Shown here in pieces: positions 11,591-24,256 of a DNA stretch of 64,000 bases. Positions within the stretch are counted from its first letter, which is position 1, and each line of letters opens with the position of its first letter. A program made the position numbers and the translations under genes. The notes beneath the pieces were generated by a model. The model had not been told where the DNA came from. It saw nothing but the letters and a program-made list of their open reading frames with translations, and ran no database searches. Origin of the DNA: Rhodocollybia butyracea (Eukaryota; Basidiomycota; Agaricomycetes; Agaricales; Omphalotaceae); NCBI GenBank assembly GCA_015501585.1, contig JADNRY010000244.1:28973-92972 (forward strand), in the 5' to 3' direction.

Positions 11591-12893
11591 CTATTACCAG
11601 TTATTTAAAGATGGCAGATAAATTGACTAAATGGGCAAGATCACCAAGATGCGGATCGACCGCCGCGCCTAGCTTGAATCGAGCCAGCTCATTGCGCGTT
11701 GGATGCCCGCCACCTCTCAGTAAACAAGCTCAGTGCTTGTTGAAACTGATAAGGAACAGTGAAGACTCCAGGTAACAATAAGCTTGCAGGAGCTGTGTGA
11801 AAATTGACTGTAGTTCCGTTCGAGGACAGCAGAGATTGAAGCCATCAGCTTTGATGCGTGCTAGCAATGGTAGTGAAGATATAGCTTAAGAAGGGACATC
11901 TTGTGTTTTGATACCCTTGTAATAGTTGGTACATGCCTTGTTTTCTTACATTATCAAATTGAGATCGCTGGTACAAATATTGTAGTGGCTCAGTAGTACT
12001 ACTAAGTACATAGATGCTCAAATATGTGTGATGATATGTGTGCCTGGTTGCTGGCGGGCTGACCAGAAACCAAGAAGTTATCATTGCCTACACGGTATTT
12101 CTATTTTTTCGGCTTAAACATTCAAATAGATACATCCCTACTGCTTTTGGTGCACAATGCACATATCTCTTCAATTTAACATCTTCAAGCATTTTACTGC
12201 ATCCTTAGCAGCAGTATGTCACTATTTACATGTAGATTTGAGGTGCAAAAACACAGAAAGTAACTCACAAAATCCAATGCATTCAATTTGTTACGGTATG
12301 CCAGCATTGAAGCTGGCTCGCCGCTCGCGATTTGTACATTAAATCAGACTAAATTGCGAGGCGGCCTCTTCCTCAGCCATCCTTAAATTGACCTTAAATT
12401 CCTGTGAATTTATCGGCTAGCTTAAATTCGAGCTTATTCTCTACTTATTGCAACTTATCGCCCTAGAATTCTACTTACTGAGGTCAGTCTTGACTTTGGA
12501 GCAGAAGGCTCATGAAGTCTGAGCTTTAGTACATTGAATTGTAGTAAGTTTCTTCTGGTGCACTGCTCTATCTTGTATCTCTCAATACTTTTATTATGCT
12601 GAGCCTTGAGGTGACAGCCATGTCTTGTACGCGTCCTTACGCGTCCTAAAAAAGTGTCACATGACACGTGTTTAAAGCGCATCTTTAGTATCTAAATATT
12701 ACATCTTTTCCTCATACTGAAGAAGTGCAACACACTGACTTTGTGCTTGAGTATCCTGGTACTTGCCATAACCATATTTTAAAGTACTAGTATCTTGATT
12801 GTGAAGCAATGTAGAAAAGCTCGGTAAAGCTGGCACATGAAACCTTGCCATGCTGGAGTGATCGGCTTTATCTCACTTCTCTATTTATGTCCA
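11591..12893. other. Intergenic stretch between repeat A1 and the Crypton
   Basis: No gene is supported on either strand. The stretch is AT-rich, with a short TTAAATT-rich segment around 12350-12440 and two nearby ACGCGTCC motifs at about 12627-12648. Nothing else is recognised. Confidence 0.45.
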
Positions 12894-15310
12894 ATGGGCT
12901 CAAAAAATCTCAGTGCGAAGAAAGCTTCTGGAAAACTCAAGAACAAAAAGTCTTCTATTGATTTGACTGGAAAAACATTTTCTGCACTTTGTAAAGAAAC
13001 AGCAAAGAATGCGAAAGGAATACGATCTGGGAATACCAATACAGCATATGATGGTATCATCAAAAGGATGCGAAATTGGCTAAAAGACTTTATCAAAGGG
13101 CAGAACCAAGCGCAAACAAGGGGTGAAGAGGTTGACCTGGATGTAGGCTTTGAAGAGCCTGTGGATTCAGAACTTATGGACCCGAGTTTGGCACATGTCT
13201 CGAGGGTACTCCGGTCAAATGTACACCTGAAGCACTTGCCATGTTCATGAGCTGGAAATGCTTTGACGAGGAGAAGGGAAAGTCGACAGCTGAACAGATT
13301 CATGCTGGATGGAAGCACCATTACAAACTTCTGTGCGTGATACATTTAATCTTTATTTCTGCCTTTGAATGGGCACCTTCAGTGATGGAGACAAGTATCG
13401 CGGGCCCTGGAAATATGATATGCTGATCAACGAATGGACCGGAAATCCTTGCAATTCATCGACAGTGACAGATATGCTTGAGGCCTGCAAACGCAAAGGT
13501 GGCGAATCAGAACGACATCATTCTAAACCAATGAGCATAGTTCTGATGGAAAAGGTCTACTCATGGTCAATTGTAGTCTGTCCCGATGACTACCTCGTTG
13601 TGGATGCTGTATCACTTGCATTCAAAAATGCGACATCTATGATATCGTGCATTTGCTTCAGTCGGTTTTACGATATGGACGCGGTCAGTCCACTTTCCAT
13701 CAGAACACCTACCCTGTAAATTTATGTTGTTCCCAGAAATGCTGAAACAAGCCACCTTCAAGCGAAACATGTTGACCTTGACCCTCTTCCTCGACCAGGT
13801 GCCACGCCAACCGATCCACCCTTCATTCAACTAAACCTCCGAGACCGTAAAAAACTGGCAAAAGAGGGAAGGCAAGAATGAAACTCAACTTAGTGGTATT
13901 CAACTCAGCTCAACTGTACTATCACAAAAGCTAAAGGCCTTTTTTAGGACATCAGTATAACTGCTACCCTCAGAAAAATCGTGCAATCTGTGTTTATACA
14001 CATCTTCAAATATGGATGATGTTCAGTGAAATGCACATTCTGCAACGGAAGTACGAACCCGATGATTTCATTTTTCCAACTATCAATGCAAATGGGGTCA
14101 CGGTCCAGTCAAGACAGCCTATTACGCCTGATGCTGTCCAGAAAATGATTAGTGAATTTACGCACTCTGCAGGCCTAATTGGAGCACTTACTACACATTG
14201 TTTTCGTCGGGGAGGAGCACAATTCAGGTTCATGTTTGCTCCCATTGGTGAGAGATGGACACTTGCGCAAATTCGTTGGTGGGGAGGATGGGCACCAAAT
14301 GAAAAGGTATTGTACTGACTTTCTTTTTCAAGTGCTTGTCATGTGTTAATTCGGGACTAACTGTCATAACAATATAGCGCAACACCCTGATTCGGTACCT
14401 TCTGGATGAGCTCAACACGTACAAAGAAGATCACAGTGATGCCTTGGCTCCTCTAGATCGCAGAGCTTCTGAGTCACATGCTGGTGAGGCTGCGGAGATG
14501 TCTCCACTCAGCACTTCTGAAGGTCATGCACTCTTCAACCTGGTTGATCAGAGTATCAAGACCCAGTTCAGTGCGGCTTTTCCTTGTCTCGCTTCGGGAG
14601 GGGCTCCACAGAGCTTTGGCTTTAATTCACAGCTGTTTATTCCCTCTTCACTTCCAGTCCCGCATCAACAGTCCCCCTATGAATATTCGCACTTTGCAAC
14701 TCCTCCGCCCAAAGCTCATTATTCTCCACCCACTTTGGTTCCTTTAAGTTTTTCACAGACATACTCGCATCAGTTTCCTGTTTCGGCTCTCGCTTTTTCA
14801 AGTACCCCCGGTTTTGCATCAAAAACTTCTCCAACATCTTACACAACTGGTCCTTCCAAGGCCACTTATTCGCAATTAGCAACTACAGGTCCTCCAAAGT
14901 CAGGTAGCATCTTACTACCAGGCTTAGCTCATCTTCCTGTCATTCCAAAAATCTCTCCTGGTCCTGATGCATGGAAACAGGTTGTTCTTGACTGGGACAA
15001 GACAGATCCCACACGCGACCATCACTATGCGCTGAAGGATTGGAAGCCTGAGTGGGCAAAAGAAACAAGACTTTCAACTCATTATGGTCAGCATAGGATG
15101 ATTGCACTTGAATTCATTGATTTGTTTGTGTATCCCTTGTCTTACTGTTACTCACTGTGCTAAATTACTATCAGTTTTGGGCGAGACAAGGCAGCTTTTG
15201 TTGCAGCATACCCTATGCATGGCATCCAGCAGTTAGTGCTGGCCATTCGACGTTCACACCAGGATCAAGGCTTAGCGAAACGGCGTAGAGGAAAGCATAC
15301 CATAGCATAG
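12894..15310 (+). pseudogene. Crypton-type tyrosine recombinase with GCR1_C-like DNA-binding tail, decayed
   Basis: The coding order is: an N-terminal part from Met at 12894 (MGSKNLSAKKASGKLKNK); a segment CTPEALAMFMSWKCFDEEKG from about 13221; an exon starting after an intron that ends at about 13379 (DGDKYRGPWKYDMLINEWTG); a catalytic segment (about 14010-14306) with THCFRRGGAQ (His-x-x-Arg) and RWWGGW; intron 14307-14377; then RNTLIRYLLDEL, holding the presumed catalytic Tyr; a Ser/Pro-rich linker; and a C-terminal W-x-x-V-x(2)-W ... GRDKAAF ... RRSHQDQG segment resembling GCR1_C, with intron 15124-15174 and stop at 15308-15310. Cryptons insert DNA by tyrosine recombinase. Frames disagree near 13200 (one base appears lost before EGTPVKC) and between 13700 and 14000, so this copy is probably dead. 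Element ends were not found. Confidence 0.68.
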
Positions 15311-15858
15311 GCAACAGTGATGATTAGACTAACACTACCTTATTGTCTCATTAATTTTAACGTATCATACAATATTCATTGAAACGGAGTGATATTCAAC
15401 CCAGCTACAGTACAGTACATCTGACTGGTGAGAATAAGAGATATGAACTATTGGTACATGACAATTGCATTACCCAGGTGAGCAGGGTGTCAGGCTTCAC
15501 CACAGACCAGGCCAGACAGGTGCAAGAGAAAACTCCATCCAGCGACGAAAGGCCAGTGCGAATCAAACAGGTAGTATCCCAAATCACTTTGGGGGCAGGC
15601 TGGGCCTTTGTTTGGTCACAGAAGGGGAGCGTAGCCCATTTAGCTATTGAGAATGCCACCATGTCTGTCATCTGGGGTGTTTGGCAGCAGCTGCCAATAC
15701 AGCGTGAGCACTAGAAGAAAAAGGGACAATGATCAGGCTCTTCATTCACAGACAATTGTGACAGGCTCACCATGAAAAAAAAATACCAGCACCAGCTCAT
15801 AGCCCACTCATGCTACTTCTTCAGCTTGAGCCAGCATCTACCACATACCACATGTTGT
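15311..15858. other. Crypton 3' flank, possible untranslated or element sequence
   Basis: A 111-codon open frame at 15379-15714 (+) has no recognised domain and no conserved partner in this window, so I do not call it a gene. Nothing else is seen. Confidence 0.35.
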
Positions 15859-15972
15859 CAGGCATCCATCGAATCAGGCGTCCATCGAATTCAGGCATCC
15901 GTCGAATTCAGGCATCCATCGAATTCAGGCATCCGTCGAATCAGGCGTCCATCGAATCAGGTGTCCGTCGAA
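15859..15972. repeat. Minisatellite, about seven units of 15-17 bp
   Basis: The direct tandem units have the form CAGGC(A/G)TCC(A/G)TCGAAT(T). Alternating A/G at two positions gives higher-order variants. The same GCATCCATCGA core occurs twice more at about 16138 and 16182. Confidence 0.9.
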
Positions 15973-16013
15973 CCTCGTTCATCCTACCGCACGTACCCTT
16001 GGGCCTAGGGATT

Positions 16014-16285
16014 ATATGTTCCCTATTAGGTTTACTCAGTTGAAGCCAGATAAAAATGAACGGCTTACCTCCTATTCACGCATGCTATCCCCACTTGTGC
16101 TACTTCTTCACAGCATCCACTGCATACCACATGTTGGGCATCCATCGAGACTCATTCATCCTACTGCATACCACATGTTGCGCATCCATCGAGACTTGTT
16201 CATCCAACCGCACCTTATACGTTCCCTATTAGGTTTACTCAGTTTGAAGCCAGATAAAAACCCAACAACTTACCTCCTGTACACA
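16014..16285. repeat. Direct repeat pair of about 60 bp, about 205 bp apart
   Basis: The stretch (T/C)GTTCCCTATTAGGTTTACT followed by CAGTT(T)GAAGCCAGATAAAAA and CTTACCTCCT occurs at about 16017-16075 and again at about 16218-16277. Between them lie two copies of a CATACCACATGTTG(G/C)GCATC unit. This forms a short complex repeat adjacent to the minisatellite. Confidence 0.75.
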
Positions 16286-17009
16286 CATGCTACGATATCC
16301 ATACAGTAGATCTAGGGAGGCATGGAAAGAGGAGTGAGCCTAATGAGAGCCATCATAAGCTTTGTACTCACCTTATAGCTGACCTAGAAAAGCAATGGTA
16401 GACCTGTATCAAGGGCAAACAAGAAGAAAAAACTATCAGCTCGGAAGTAGAAGTTGCAAGGGGAAGAGAGTACTGTACCATAGAATTGACACCATAGGAT
16501 TGACACGCGAGCACAGATAGCGAGAGAAAGCGTAAATGTGCGAGAGCGCAGCGAAAGGAAAAGGAGAGGAAGAAGAGAAACGGCGCGGCGGCAAACAAAC
16601 AGAGCGGGCACGTGAGAGAGGCCGGGGCGAACCGCGCTCGTGATTTATGGAATTAGAAAGGGATGCCGAAATTGAATCAGTGACATCAGGCAAACCAGCG
16701 CCGGCATCAGCGGCAGCGGCGACCGCGGGAACAATGTTTTAAATTCTCAGCAATAAGTATACTAGTATTCTTTTTATTCCTTTCTCCCCTTTTTCGAACA
16801 ATGAGTTCAAGGAGCCCTCCCATCCCAACACCAATAATGTATCCTAGTACAGCGAACCATCCTAACTACCAATCCACCTAGCCCACAAGCACTTCCCATC
16901 CACATCCCACCGCTGGGTTCTTCCAGCGGTGCAAATATGCTCACGCTATATATTGTTGTCTCAAAGGGCGTATCCGCCTAGTCAAATAACACCGGCACAT
17001 ATATTTTGC
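16286..17009. other. Intergenic stretch with a tail fragment of repeat A
   Basis: No gene is supported. At 16760-16905 the sequence resembles the distal tail of repeat A6 (61500-61655): ATGAGTTCAAGGA(G/A)CCC, CATCCTAACTAC..., CTACCTAGCCCACAAGCA. It is probably a detached A tail. The rest is unremarkable. Confidence 0.45.
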
Positions 17010-17115
17010 CGCGCACCCCATGCGTATGGAAAGCAAGAAGGGCCTGCCACGTCGGATCATCATTTTTGACGTAGCCGAACTGATGGTGCCAAATTGGGAC
17101 ATGGACCTCGGGCAC
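17010..17115. repeat. Left arm of a large inverted repeat (partner 19102-19210)
   Basis: The reverse complement of this roughly 105-bp arm closely matches 19102-19210, for example CCGACGTGGCAGGCCCTTCT and CATCAGTTCGGCTACGTCAA. The arms enclose about 2 kb. The outer part contains an ATATATTTTGCCGCGCACCC segment, related to the start of the GTGCGTGC repeat at 24787. Confidence 0.8.
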
Positions 17116-19101
17116 TCATTGTAATTATGTAAATCTAATCCTATTTATTTATCGCCACCGTTTACAAATATCTTCTCGTTACTCTCTTCGTTGAATGCCC
17201 TAAGTTAAGAATACAAGGCTAAAATACAAGGCTAAGTGCCCTGTGTATGCTGGAACAGATAGAACGTGTCGCGTCCACCTGTCCATCACTGAAGCCAGGC
17301 CACGTGATGGAAAGTACACTAGATTAGCCTGTACATAGCATAGTAGCTTAACCTAATACTACCAGCCTTGGGCATACTGGCAGTGGACCCCTTCCTCTCT
17401 AATACTTACCCATGACTATTCAATACCGTCGGAAACAATAATCAAAGCACTACCCATATACTTAGTACTGTTTCCAAGTCTTCCAATTAGTACTCTCAGC
17501 AGAGCTACATGATACAAAATGCAAGGCCAGCTTCAAAAAAATCACAGCCTGATGAACCGGATCCTGAAATGTGATGAGTTTAACTAATTATATGCCCACT
17601 AAATCTGAAGTCATAATTGCCTGCAGGTCCAGTAATAGAAACTTGTGCTCAAAGTTAATTGTAGTCCAGCCATGATCCTTGCCATGATCTCCAGTACTTG
17701 TGTCACTATTTTAAACTAAACTGAAAAATCTGTGCAGATCTCAGTTCTCTTCTAGCTCTCAAACAAACATCTCCATATTCTTCTCCCTTGTGAAACTAGT
17801 TAACTCGCTATCCCCGACTCCAGTGGCACATTGAGTGAAACAACTGCCAGGATGCAAAGCCAAATCTACTCTATATTAAGTACAATGACTCGGTAAAGTA
17901 ATTTAGCAAATGATAAAGGAAAAATACTTATTTAGTACCGACGGAATACGGATAGAGAAAGGGAGAAACATTGCCCATGCGTGAATGTGATAGCGGGAGC
18001 CAAACTCCCCTGACACAGACCATACAGATAGTCGACATCCCTGTAGGCTGTCATGAGCACAGTACCTTTTATCATCCAGTCAGTGACAGAACAGCTGGTA
18101 AATACTTTGCTGTGGTCATGGCAAGTGTGATTTGCCAGACTACATATACAGTTGTGCATGTAGTTGGCATGTAGCATGACTTGTAAGTAAGTACTATGGA
18201 TTTACAGACTTACTAAATAGGTAAGTAATAGTTACTTATTTCGACAAATCATTTATTCATTTTAAACTTCTTACTTGTATTTCAAGGACTAATACTTAAA
18301 ACGAGTCCTTGGACTCTTTCATCACCTTCTAATAAGCCTTATCATCTCTCTAGTACTTGCACACTTGTTGGTACTTGTAATCTCATAAGATCTCACTAGA
18401 AGACCTATTCTCACTTAGAATACTTCGGGCCTTGCTTTGAAACTTTCCCACCTTGAATAGATTGGACTTGGTTCAAGTGTATACATGAGCTGGCTCAAAC
18501 TAGTGGATGCTGACCTTCCCTCGAAAATTGAAGGTCAGAGTGGCTAGTCTAGACTGGCCCTCCTACACGGGAGGAGGGGCCGCCCACTTTCCCAGTCCAG
18601 CACCTCTACTACCTCCGAGTCGGTCCTCACCAGTGTCCCAACGGTGTCACATTGGGTCTCACTTATACGCTTGCCGCTGTGCAGTGATATCACCCCCCTG
18701 GTCTTCAACCATCCCCGGCAAAAATGCTGGGTCTTCACGGCGGCCCCGTCTTGGGCCCGTCACTTCACTATTTGAAACTCTTCAGTTTCTGTTAACCAAT
18801 AGTTAGCTTACTTGTCACACATTTACCAACACGAGTTGTTGTACAGTTGTGTACACTGAAGTTAGATTACTTTTCAAGTTCACAGCTGTTTCCAAAACTT
18901 CCTGGCAGAGGAGCATCAACATAGCAAGTTGTACTTGGATGAACTATAACAGTCTAACAGATACCCGATGAATGTGAGGCCATAGCATTAGTTATTTAGC
19001 ATTAACAGTGATAGACTAGCTTAAGGAATTATTGACTTCTTAATTGACGACAAGAACAGTGCTGATGAATAAATAGCAGTATATTTACATAATTATTCCA
19101 G
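17116..19101. other. About 2 kb enclosed by inverted-repeat arms, no gene seen
   Basis: The interior has only short open frames without domains. A GC-rich patch at about 18540-18780 stands out from its AT-rich surroundings, but no RNA or protein family was recognised. If the arms are transposon ends, the interior may be a degenerate non-autonomous element. Confidence 0.4.
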
Positions 19102-19210
19102 GTGCCCGAGGTCCGTGTCCCGATTTGGCACCATCAGTTCGGCTACGTCAAAAACCATGATCCGACGTGGCAGGCCCTTCTTGCTTTCCATACATGCGTG
19201 GTGCGTGCCG
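19102..19210. repeat. Right arm of the large inverted repeat (partner 17010-17115)
   Basis: This is the counterpart of the arm at 17010-17115 in opposite orientation. It leads directly into a GTGCGTGC-rich stretch that continues to about 19360. Confidence 0.8.
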
Positions 19211-19360
19211 GGTGTGTGCAAGTGCAAGTGCGTGCATGTTGACTGGGGCGAGCACAACCAGTGGTGCATGGTGTAGCATGGCTACTCAGATTATGAATTC
19301 CACTTTATTATTTGGAGTACAAATATTAAGCCTCATTTGTTCAACTCCATGAAGCTGGAA
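19187..19360. repeat. GTGCGTGC-rich repeat, copy 1
   Basis: Dense GTGCGTGC/GTGCAAGTGC motifs are followed by a conserved tail (GCTACTCAGA, TTCCACTT(T/C)ATT, TTCAACTCC(A/G)(T/A)GAAGCTG). The same order occurs at about 24805-24978, so this is a dispersed repeat rather than simple sequence. Confidence 0.7.
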
Positions 19361-20650
19361 TAACATGGGTATGAGCTAAGAAAAATATCAAATAGTCCTG
19401 AAGGCTGAGCACCCACAGTAAGTTCAACATGATTGGTGGGCTCACACTAAGTATGTGGTCATAAGGTACATTATTACTGCTGCTAGAACTACTTCTCTAG
19501 GTAGGCTGAAATATCTGTAAATCATACCCATTGATGAAACAGTCCTGAATAATCCACAGGACAGTCAGGCAAGCAGTGAAGGGAGATGAATTATACTAAC
19601 ATCGAGCTTCAGGACAATTACTTTTCTCAGGTCATCGCCGATTTCGGTTGCCTGTTTCTCGATGGATTGATTGAGAGAGCTGACACTTAAATATTTTACG
19701 AGGTGCCGTATGAAATCGACAACTCTTTGTAGCATCCTGGGTGGTTCACAATTAGTACCACGTACTCTTCCCGGTATTATCACAGGCCCACATTTCAAGT
19801 CTTCCAGGATCACAGATAAGTAGAAACTCCATTTGTCCATACAACAGAGATCGCCTTGGGGATAATGAGGCCTGTAGCCAGAGACATGCCTTGACCGCAG
19901 CATCGAACGCTAAAGTTGTGACAGACAAATGTTGCAGCCCATCTCCGTCTCCTCTGATTGTCCAGGGCTCATTGGGATCACAGAGCCCTAGAAGCTAGTA
20001 CCAATGATAGCAATGAGCCAACAGTAATAATTTTCACTGAACATTCAACCAACCTTGTTGAGCTCCAAGCAATTGTATCCCAATCGGGCAATTCTATCAC
20101 TTCGAGAATGATCGTGTAGAAAGTTTGTAGTGTATTTGTAGTTCTGCTGGTCTCTGCTCGAGTACATGAGAATTAGAGGAAGATGTGTTGGTTTCAAGTT
20201 GGAAGAAACCAGAATCAAGGTCAAGCATTATATACCCAAGGTGGGCCCGTGCAATTATGTTTTCAAGACAGCCAATGTAAAAGGGGTCAGAGCAAGACAC
20301 TGAATTCATTGTCTATGAGCAGGAACGTCTCATAAATCCAGATCGTATATACTTGCTGTTGATTGGAATTTGACTACAATGGAGTCACCAGAAGAGATAG
20401 CTCTAGTAATAGACCACTATGTGAACCACAATTGTATGGTGAATGCCAACTGTAATCGTACTTTATTACGGTCCACTTGACAACTAAGAGGTAATCCGCT
20501 ATTTGGGTATTTACGTGTAGGTATGCGAAAGGTGCTATAAAACAACCTAACAAAAACACTACCGCACCTAACCAGACTATCGATATGTAAGGGAGCGAGG
20601 GCGGGTTGTCAGAGATTCCCCGAGAGAAAGCTTTGTAATATCGGATGTAC
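19361..20650. other. Intergenic; weak minus-strand coding candidate only
   Basis: An open frame at 19565-19903 (-), including SLNQSIEKQATEIGDDLRKV, and another at 20097-20309 (-) could be exons of one minus-strand gene, but no domain was recognised and no convincing splice chain was built. I record it only as a candidate. Confidence 0.2.
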
Positions 20651-23600
20651 GCGCGCGACTGCTCCAGGTTCAAGACTGTAGCGCTAACGTGGGTAACTAA
20701 GCTTAGACAACTCTTAGAACTAAGTCAAGAGAAGCCTAGTTGGGGTGTACGAGTGTACAAGGGAACCAGGTGTGTATGTCCAAATCAATTAACCAAAACC
20801 AAAACCAATACAACGAAACTAAGATTCTCCTAGGCAAACTCTGGCTCTAGCTAGAATAGTAATCTCGAGGTTTGTCAACAACCCTAGGCAAACTCTGGCA
20901 CTAGCTGCTGTGACGCCGTAAAGTCCTTGACCAAACTCTGGGCCAAGCTACGATATTGTAAGTGAACTTAATCACTAGGAACTCGTACCACAATCTTAGT
21001 GGCTCGTCTAACTTCGTGAAGAAGTCAACTAAGGAACCCTCACTCTGGAGCCAAATAATCCCTTACTAGAAGCCGTCCCCTCTAAGGAAGCAACTAGATT
21101 TGAGTTGATCTGGAGTTCGAGAGAACTCTACACACTTAAATTCGATCAAGATATAAATGGGCTTTGCGAAGCGCGTGAAGTTTATTACTTTCTTAAGATA
21201 ACCAAGTCAGGAGGCGTCACGCTACTGATCCCGTGGGGACGTTCTACGGAGCACTGGTCTTAGCAGTCAAGTCGAGGGCAAGAAACTTGTCTTATTGAAT
21301 AAATATATCTGGCTTATATACTGAGTAGAGAGAGTTTAATACGAAAAATAGATGAAACAGATACGGAGAGAGACGGAAAGAGAGTGGAACAGAGGAATCT
21401 GGCTCGGAAAGGAAACTCCAGCCTATATATGGTACACACGATAAAGAAATAGTCCATTCTTGGGTATATATCAGAGGTAAAATATGATTTCGTGAGGATT
21501 AACATAGTTTTAGAGTGTTTTGATCCGAGCGAGGTTTCTCCGATTACTCCACAATTTTCCGGGGTCAGGAGTACCTTTGCGCTTCATGATCACTCGCCGC
21601 CCGGTTTCCCTTGGGTGAGTTTCATTCTATTCCTCGGATAGTTCTGTCCATCCTGAGTGTGATTAACATTCTCTCGAGAAGGCCTGTTATCTAGCTTTCC
21701 AACGACACCACTTATGACAATCTCGAGCAACTGCGCTGAGTATGTACAAGTGATTCCCGATAGTCGGCTTTAACGGATAAGACCTCCGTGTATGATTTCT
21801 AAGATCAAATGTTTTGATTTGCCAAGGCTATCCCGGCGCGTAGCTTTCCGTAGGACCGCTAAGTATGTTTCTACCGTCCTCACGGTTACGACCGGTGCCG
21901 CGAATAGACCTCTACGGTTTCCCTCGGATTGTTCTGGTCCATTGTTACGGACTGTAAAGTCCACATCTTAACATAGCTTGTTGGGGGTCTTAGTGCAAGG
22001 GATGCCTTCCCTCATAATTCCTTCCTCGAGTAACGCGTTGGCTTAGTACTTATCCCGCTTCGAGATGTCCTGTAGTTTAGAGAGTCTACACTCTTTGGGT
22101 ATAACTAGATTGATGATCTAGCGTTACATCTCCGGGCAGCCCAGGTATCCTCGCTAGCTTGGCTCTAGGCTACGCTTGTGGGCGTACCTTCACGGCTCGC
22201 TGAGTATTATTGTTAAGTTCTTTGCCTCGGCAACAGCTATCACGCTCGGGCTCCGTATAACTCTCTTATTGCATTGTATAACACGTACAAAGTGTCAAAA
22301 TGTACGGACACACGCCTTAGGCCGATTTTAGGCCTAATACCGCGGCTTACCCTTGTTTGGTTATGACTATTGTCACTGCTGTTTCTCCTGGATTGTGCAG
22401 GTTCCGGAGTGGAGGTTTCGACAATGTTGCCCACTCTTACTTCACATTCTTTCATTTTCTTTTCGGTTGTCAGGTCCTTCGGCGAGGATATTATCACTGC
22501 TGCTACCCACTCTTACTGTCAATATGCATGCGGAGAATGGATTTCGCCTCTAGATCAGTTTCGCTTGTTCATCATACATCCTTTCCCTCCTGTCCGAAAC
22601 GCCCGAGTTAATCTCTGTTTGCAAATTCAGCATCGCACAAAGGTTCCTTAGTACTACTAGACTCTGCTCAATTGCCAGCAGATTGGAAACTTCAAACTTC
22701 CATACTCAATCCATACTTCTAAGACCTCAATGTACTTCTATGCCTTCAAAGCCTCGATGTGCCTTCCATATATGGTTCTTGTATTTTCCCACCCATGCCG
22801 ACTGTACATAAGTAATAAGCTTTCGGAAACCTAAAAAATCATTATAAACCGGGACGCCAACAGCTAATAGTAAGTAACATGATGAATGCTTAGCATCTGG
22901 GGACGAACGCATAAAAAACACTGGATAGCATGCCCAAACACCCCGGATCTTTCCGAGTCTTCTATGGGTATATACTGTATACTCAAACTCAACAATATTC
23001 TTATTGAAATCAGCAGCTGGCTACTGTGATCCCGGTGGTTCCCCTCCTCACTTTTGTGTCAGTCACCTCAGTTGAGCACATCCATTTCAAAGCTCAACAC
23101 AAACTTTTATTCTCTGGCTGTTTGGCAGTTCCCTGACAGGTTGCTCCGAGTCGGAGACTGGATGCATCTGGTTTTTGTACAGAGATCTCCCCACAACTCT
23201 CGACCTCCGGATTCTGTCATCAAGCCAAACTATTCAATCGCAGGTTCAACTCTGTAGGCCAATCCTTAAATAAGTAGATATAAATAAACAAGCATCAAAA
23301 CCATGAAGCGGTAAAGGTTTATGCAAAACGCTGTAGTCAGTCCTAGTCATGTTTTACTGTGTTTTACAGGTTGCTATCGCTATGTCATTAAACGCAAACA
23401 ATTCCCAAGCTCGTTGCTCAACAACTTGAAACCCATTAGCTCAGGATGAACAATTGAATTGAAAAAAAATCTTTCTTCACAACTGGCAGCCCTGTTAGAG
23501 TTTTGGTGCATTGCCCAACTCAGCCATGTAACCGGCACCCAAACTCTAAAGGCCCCTTCCTCTCCAAAGGAGTAGCGCTCTCCTGCCCGACAGCCTTGCT

Positions 23601-24256
23601 ACCTAGGACTATTCAATCAATTAACCAAGGCCAGCTACCCGACGTGATCAGTCTGGCATTCCGTGATCATACTTACTGAGTTTCCAGTACTTGACTTATT
23701 TCACCCTTCACCAGCCTTCACCCCGATGGGTAAATCCTTCATCTGATTTTTGGACCCGAGGTCAAATCTCAGCAGAGGTGAAGCACCTTGAAGCACTGAG
23801 TTTCATAAATAAGGTAAAGTAAATTGTCATCCACCGAGTTTTATATACCAAAGTCTATTATTATCAATTGTACAGTACTAGACAGTACGCCAATCCTGCT
23901 CAATCAAGTTATTCACGATATTTCAATTGACCATCAATTATTAATGCATCACCGGCCAAACTCTCTCCCGGGTGTTATAATTCAATGCATCACTGGGAAA
24001 GCTCTCTCCCAGGTTACGATTATCACTGCCTTGCAAGAATTTGAACATAATTCTGTACCACATATAGGCGATTCTTTCTGATTGATCTTCATTTGATCTC
24101 CACCTTGGCGATAGACAGATTGTTTTTCATGGCGTTTGGAAAACAGGAGTTGCAGCTCAACGTTGGCATGATTTCTTCTTGACTCATCTCGAGACATTCC
24201 AGGACAATTCGGGCCATTTCCTTTGACACTCAAAGTTTCTGGTCCGGACTAATTAT
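20651..24256. other. Unresolved repeat-like region, no gene seen
   Basis: About 3.6 kb without a supportable gene. A CCTAGGCAAACTCTGG phrase recurs at about 20831 and 20882, with a related ACCAAACTCTGGG near 20930. A short near-duplicate (AATGCATCAC ... CTCTCTCCC(G/A)GGT) occurs at 23943-24015. Parts may be old LTR-type sequence, but neither a pair of LTRs nor a reverse transcriptase was found. Confidence 0.35.

Noticed and set aside
15379..15714. 111-codon frame after the Crypton
   Set aside because: No domain, no splice context and no second copy in the window.
18540..18780. GC-rich patch as a structured RNA or rRNA fragment
   Set aside because: No match to known rRNA or ncRNA cores could be recognised by eye.
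20651..22660. Possible solo LTR of a Gypsy element
   Set aside because: No TG...CA-bounded segment with a target duplication could be defined and no coding remnant is present.
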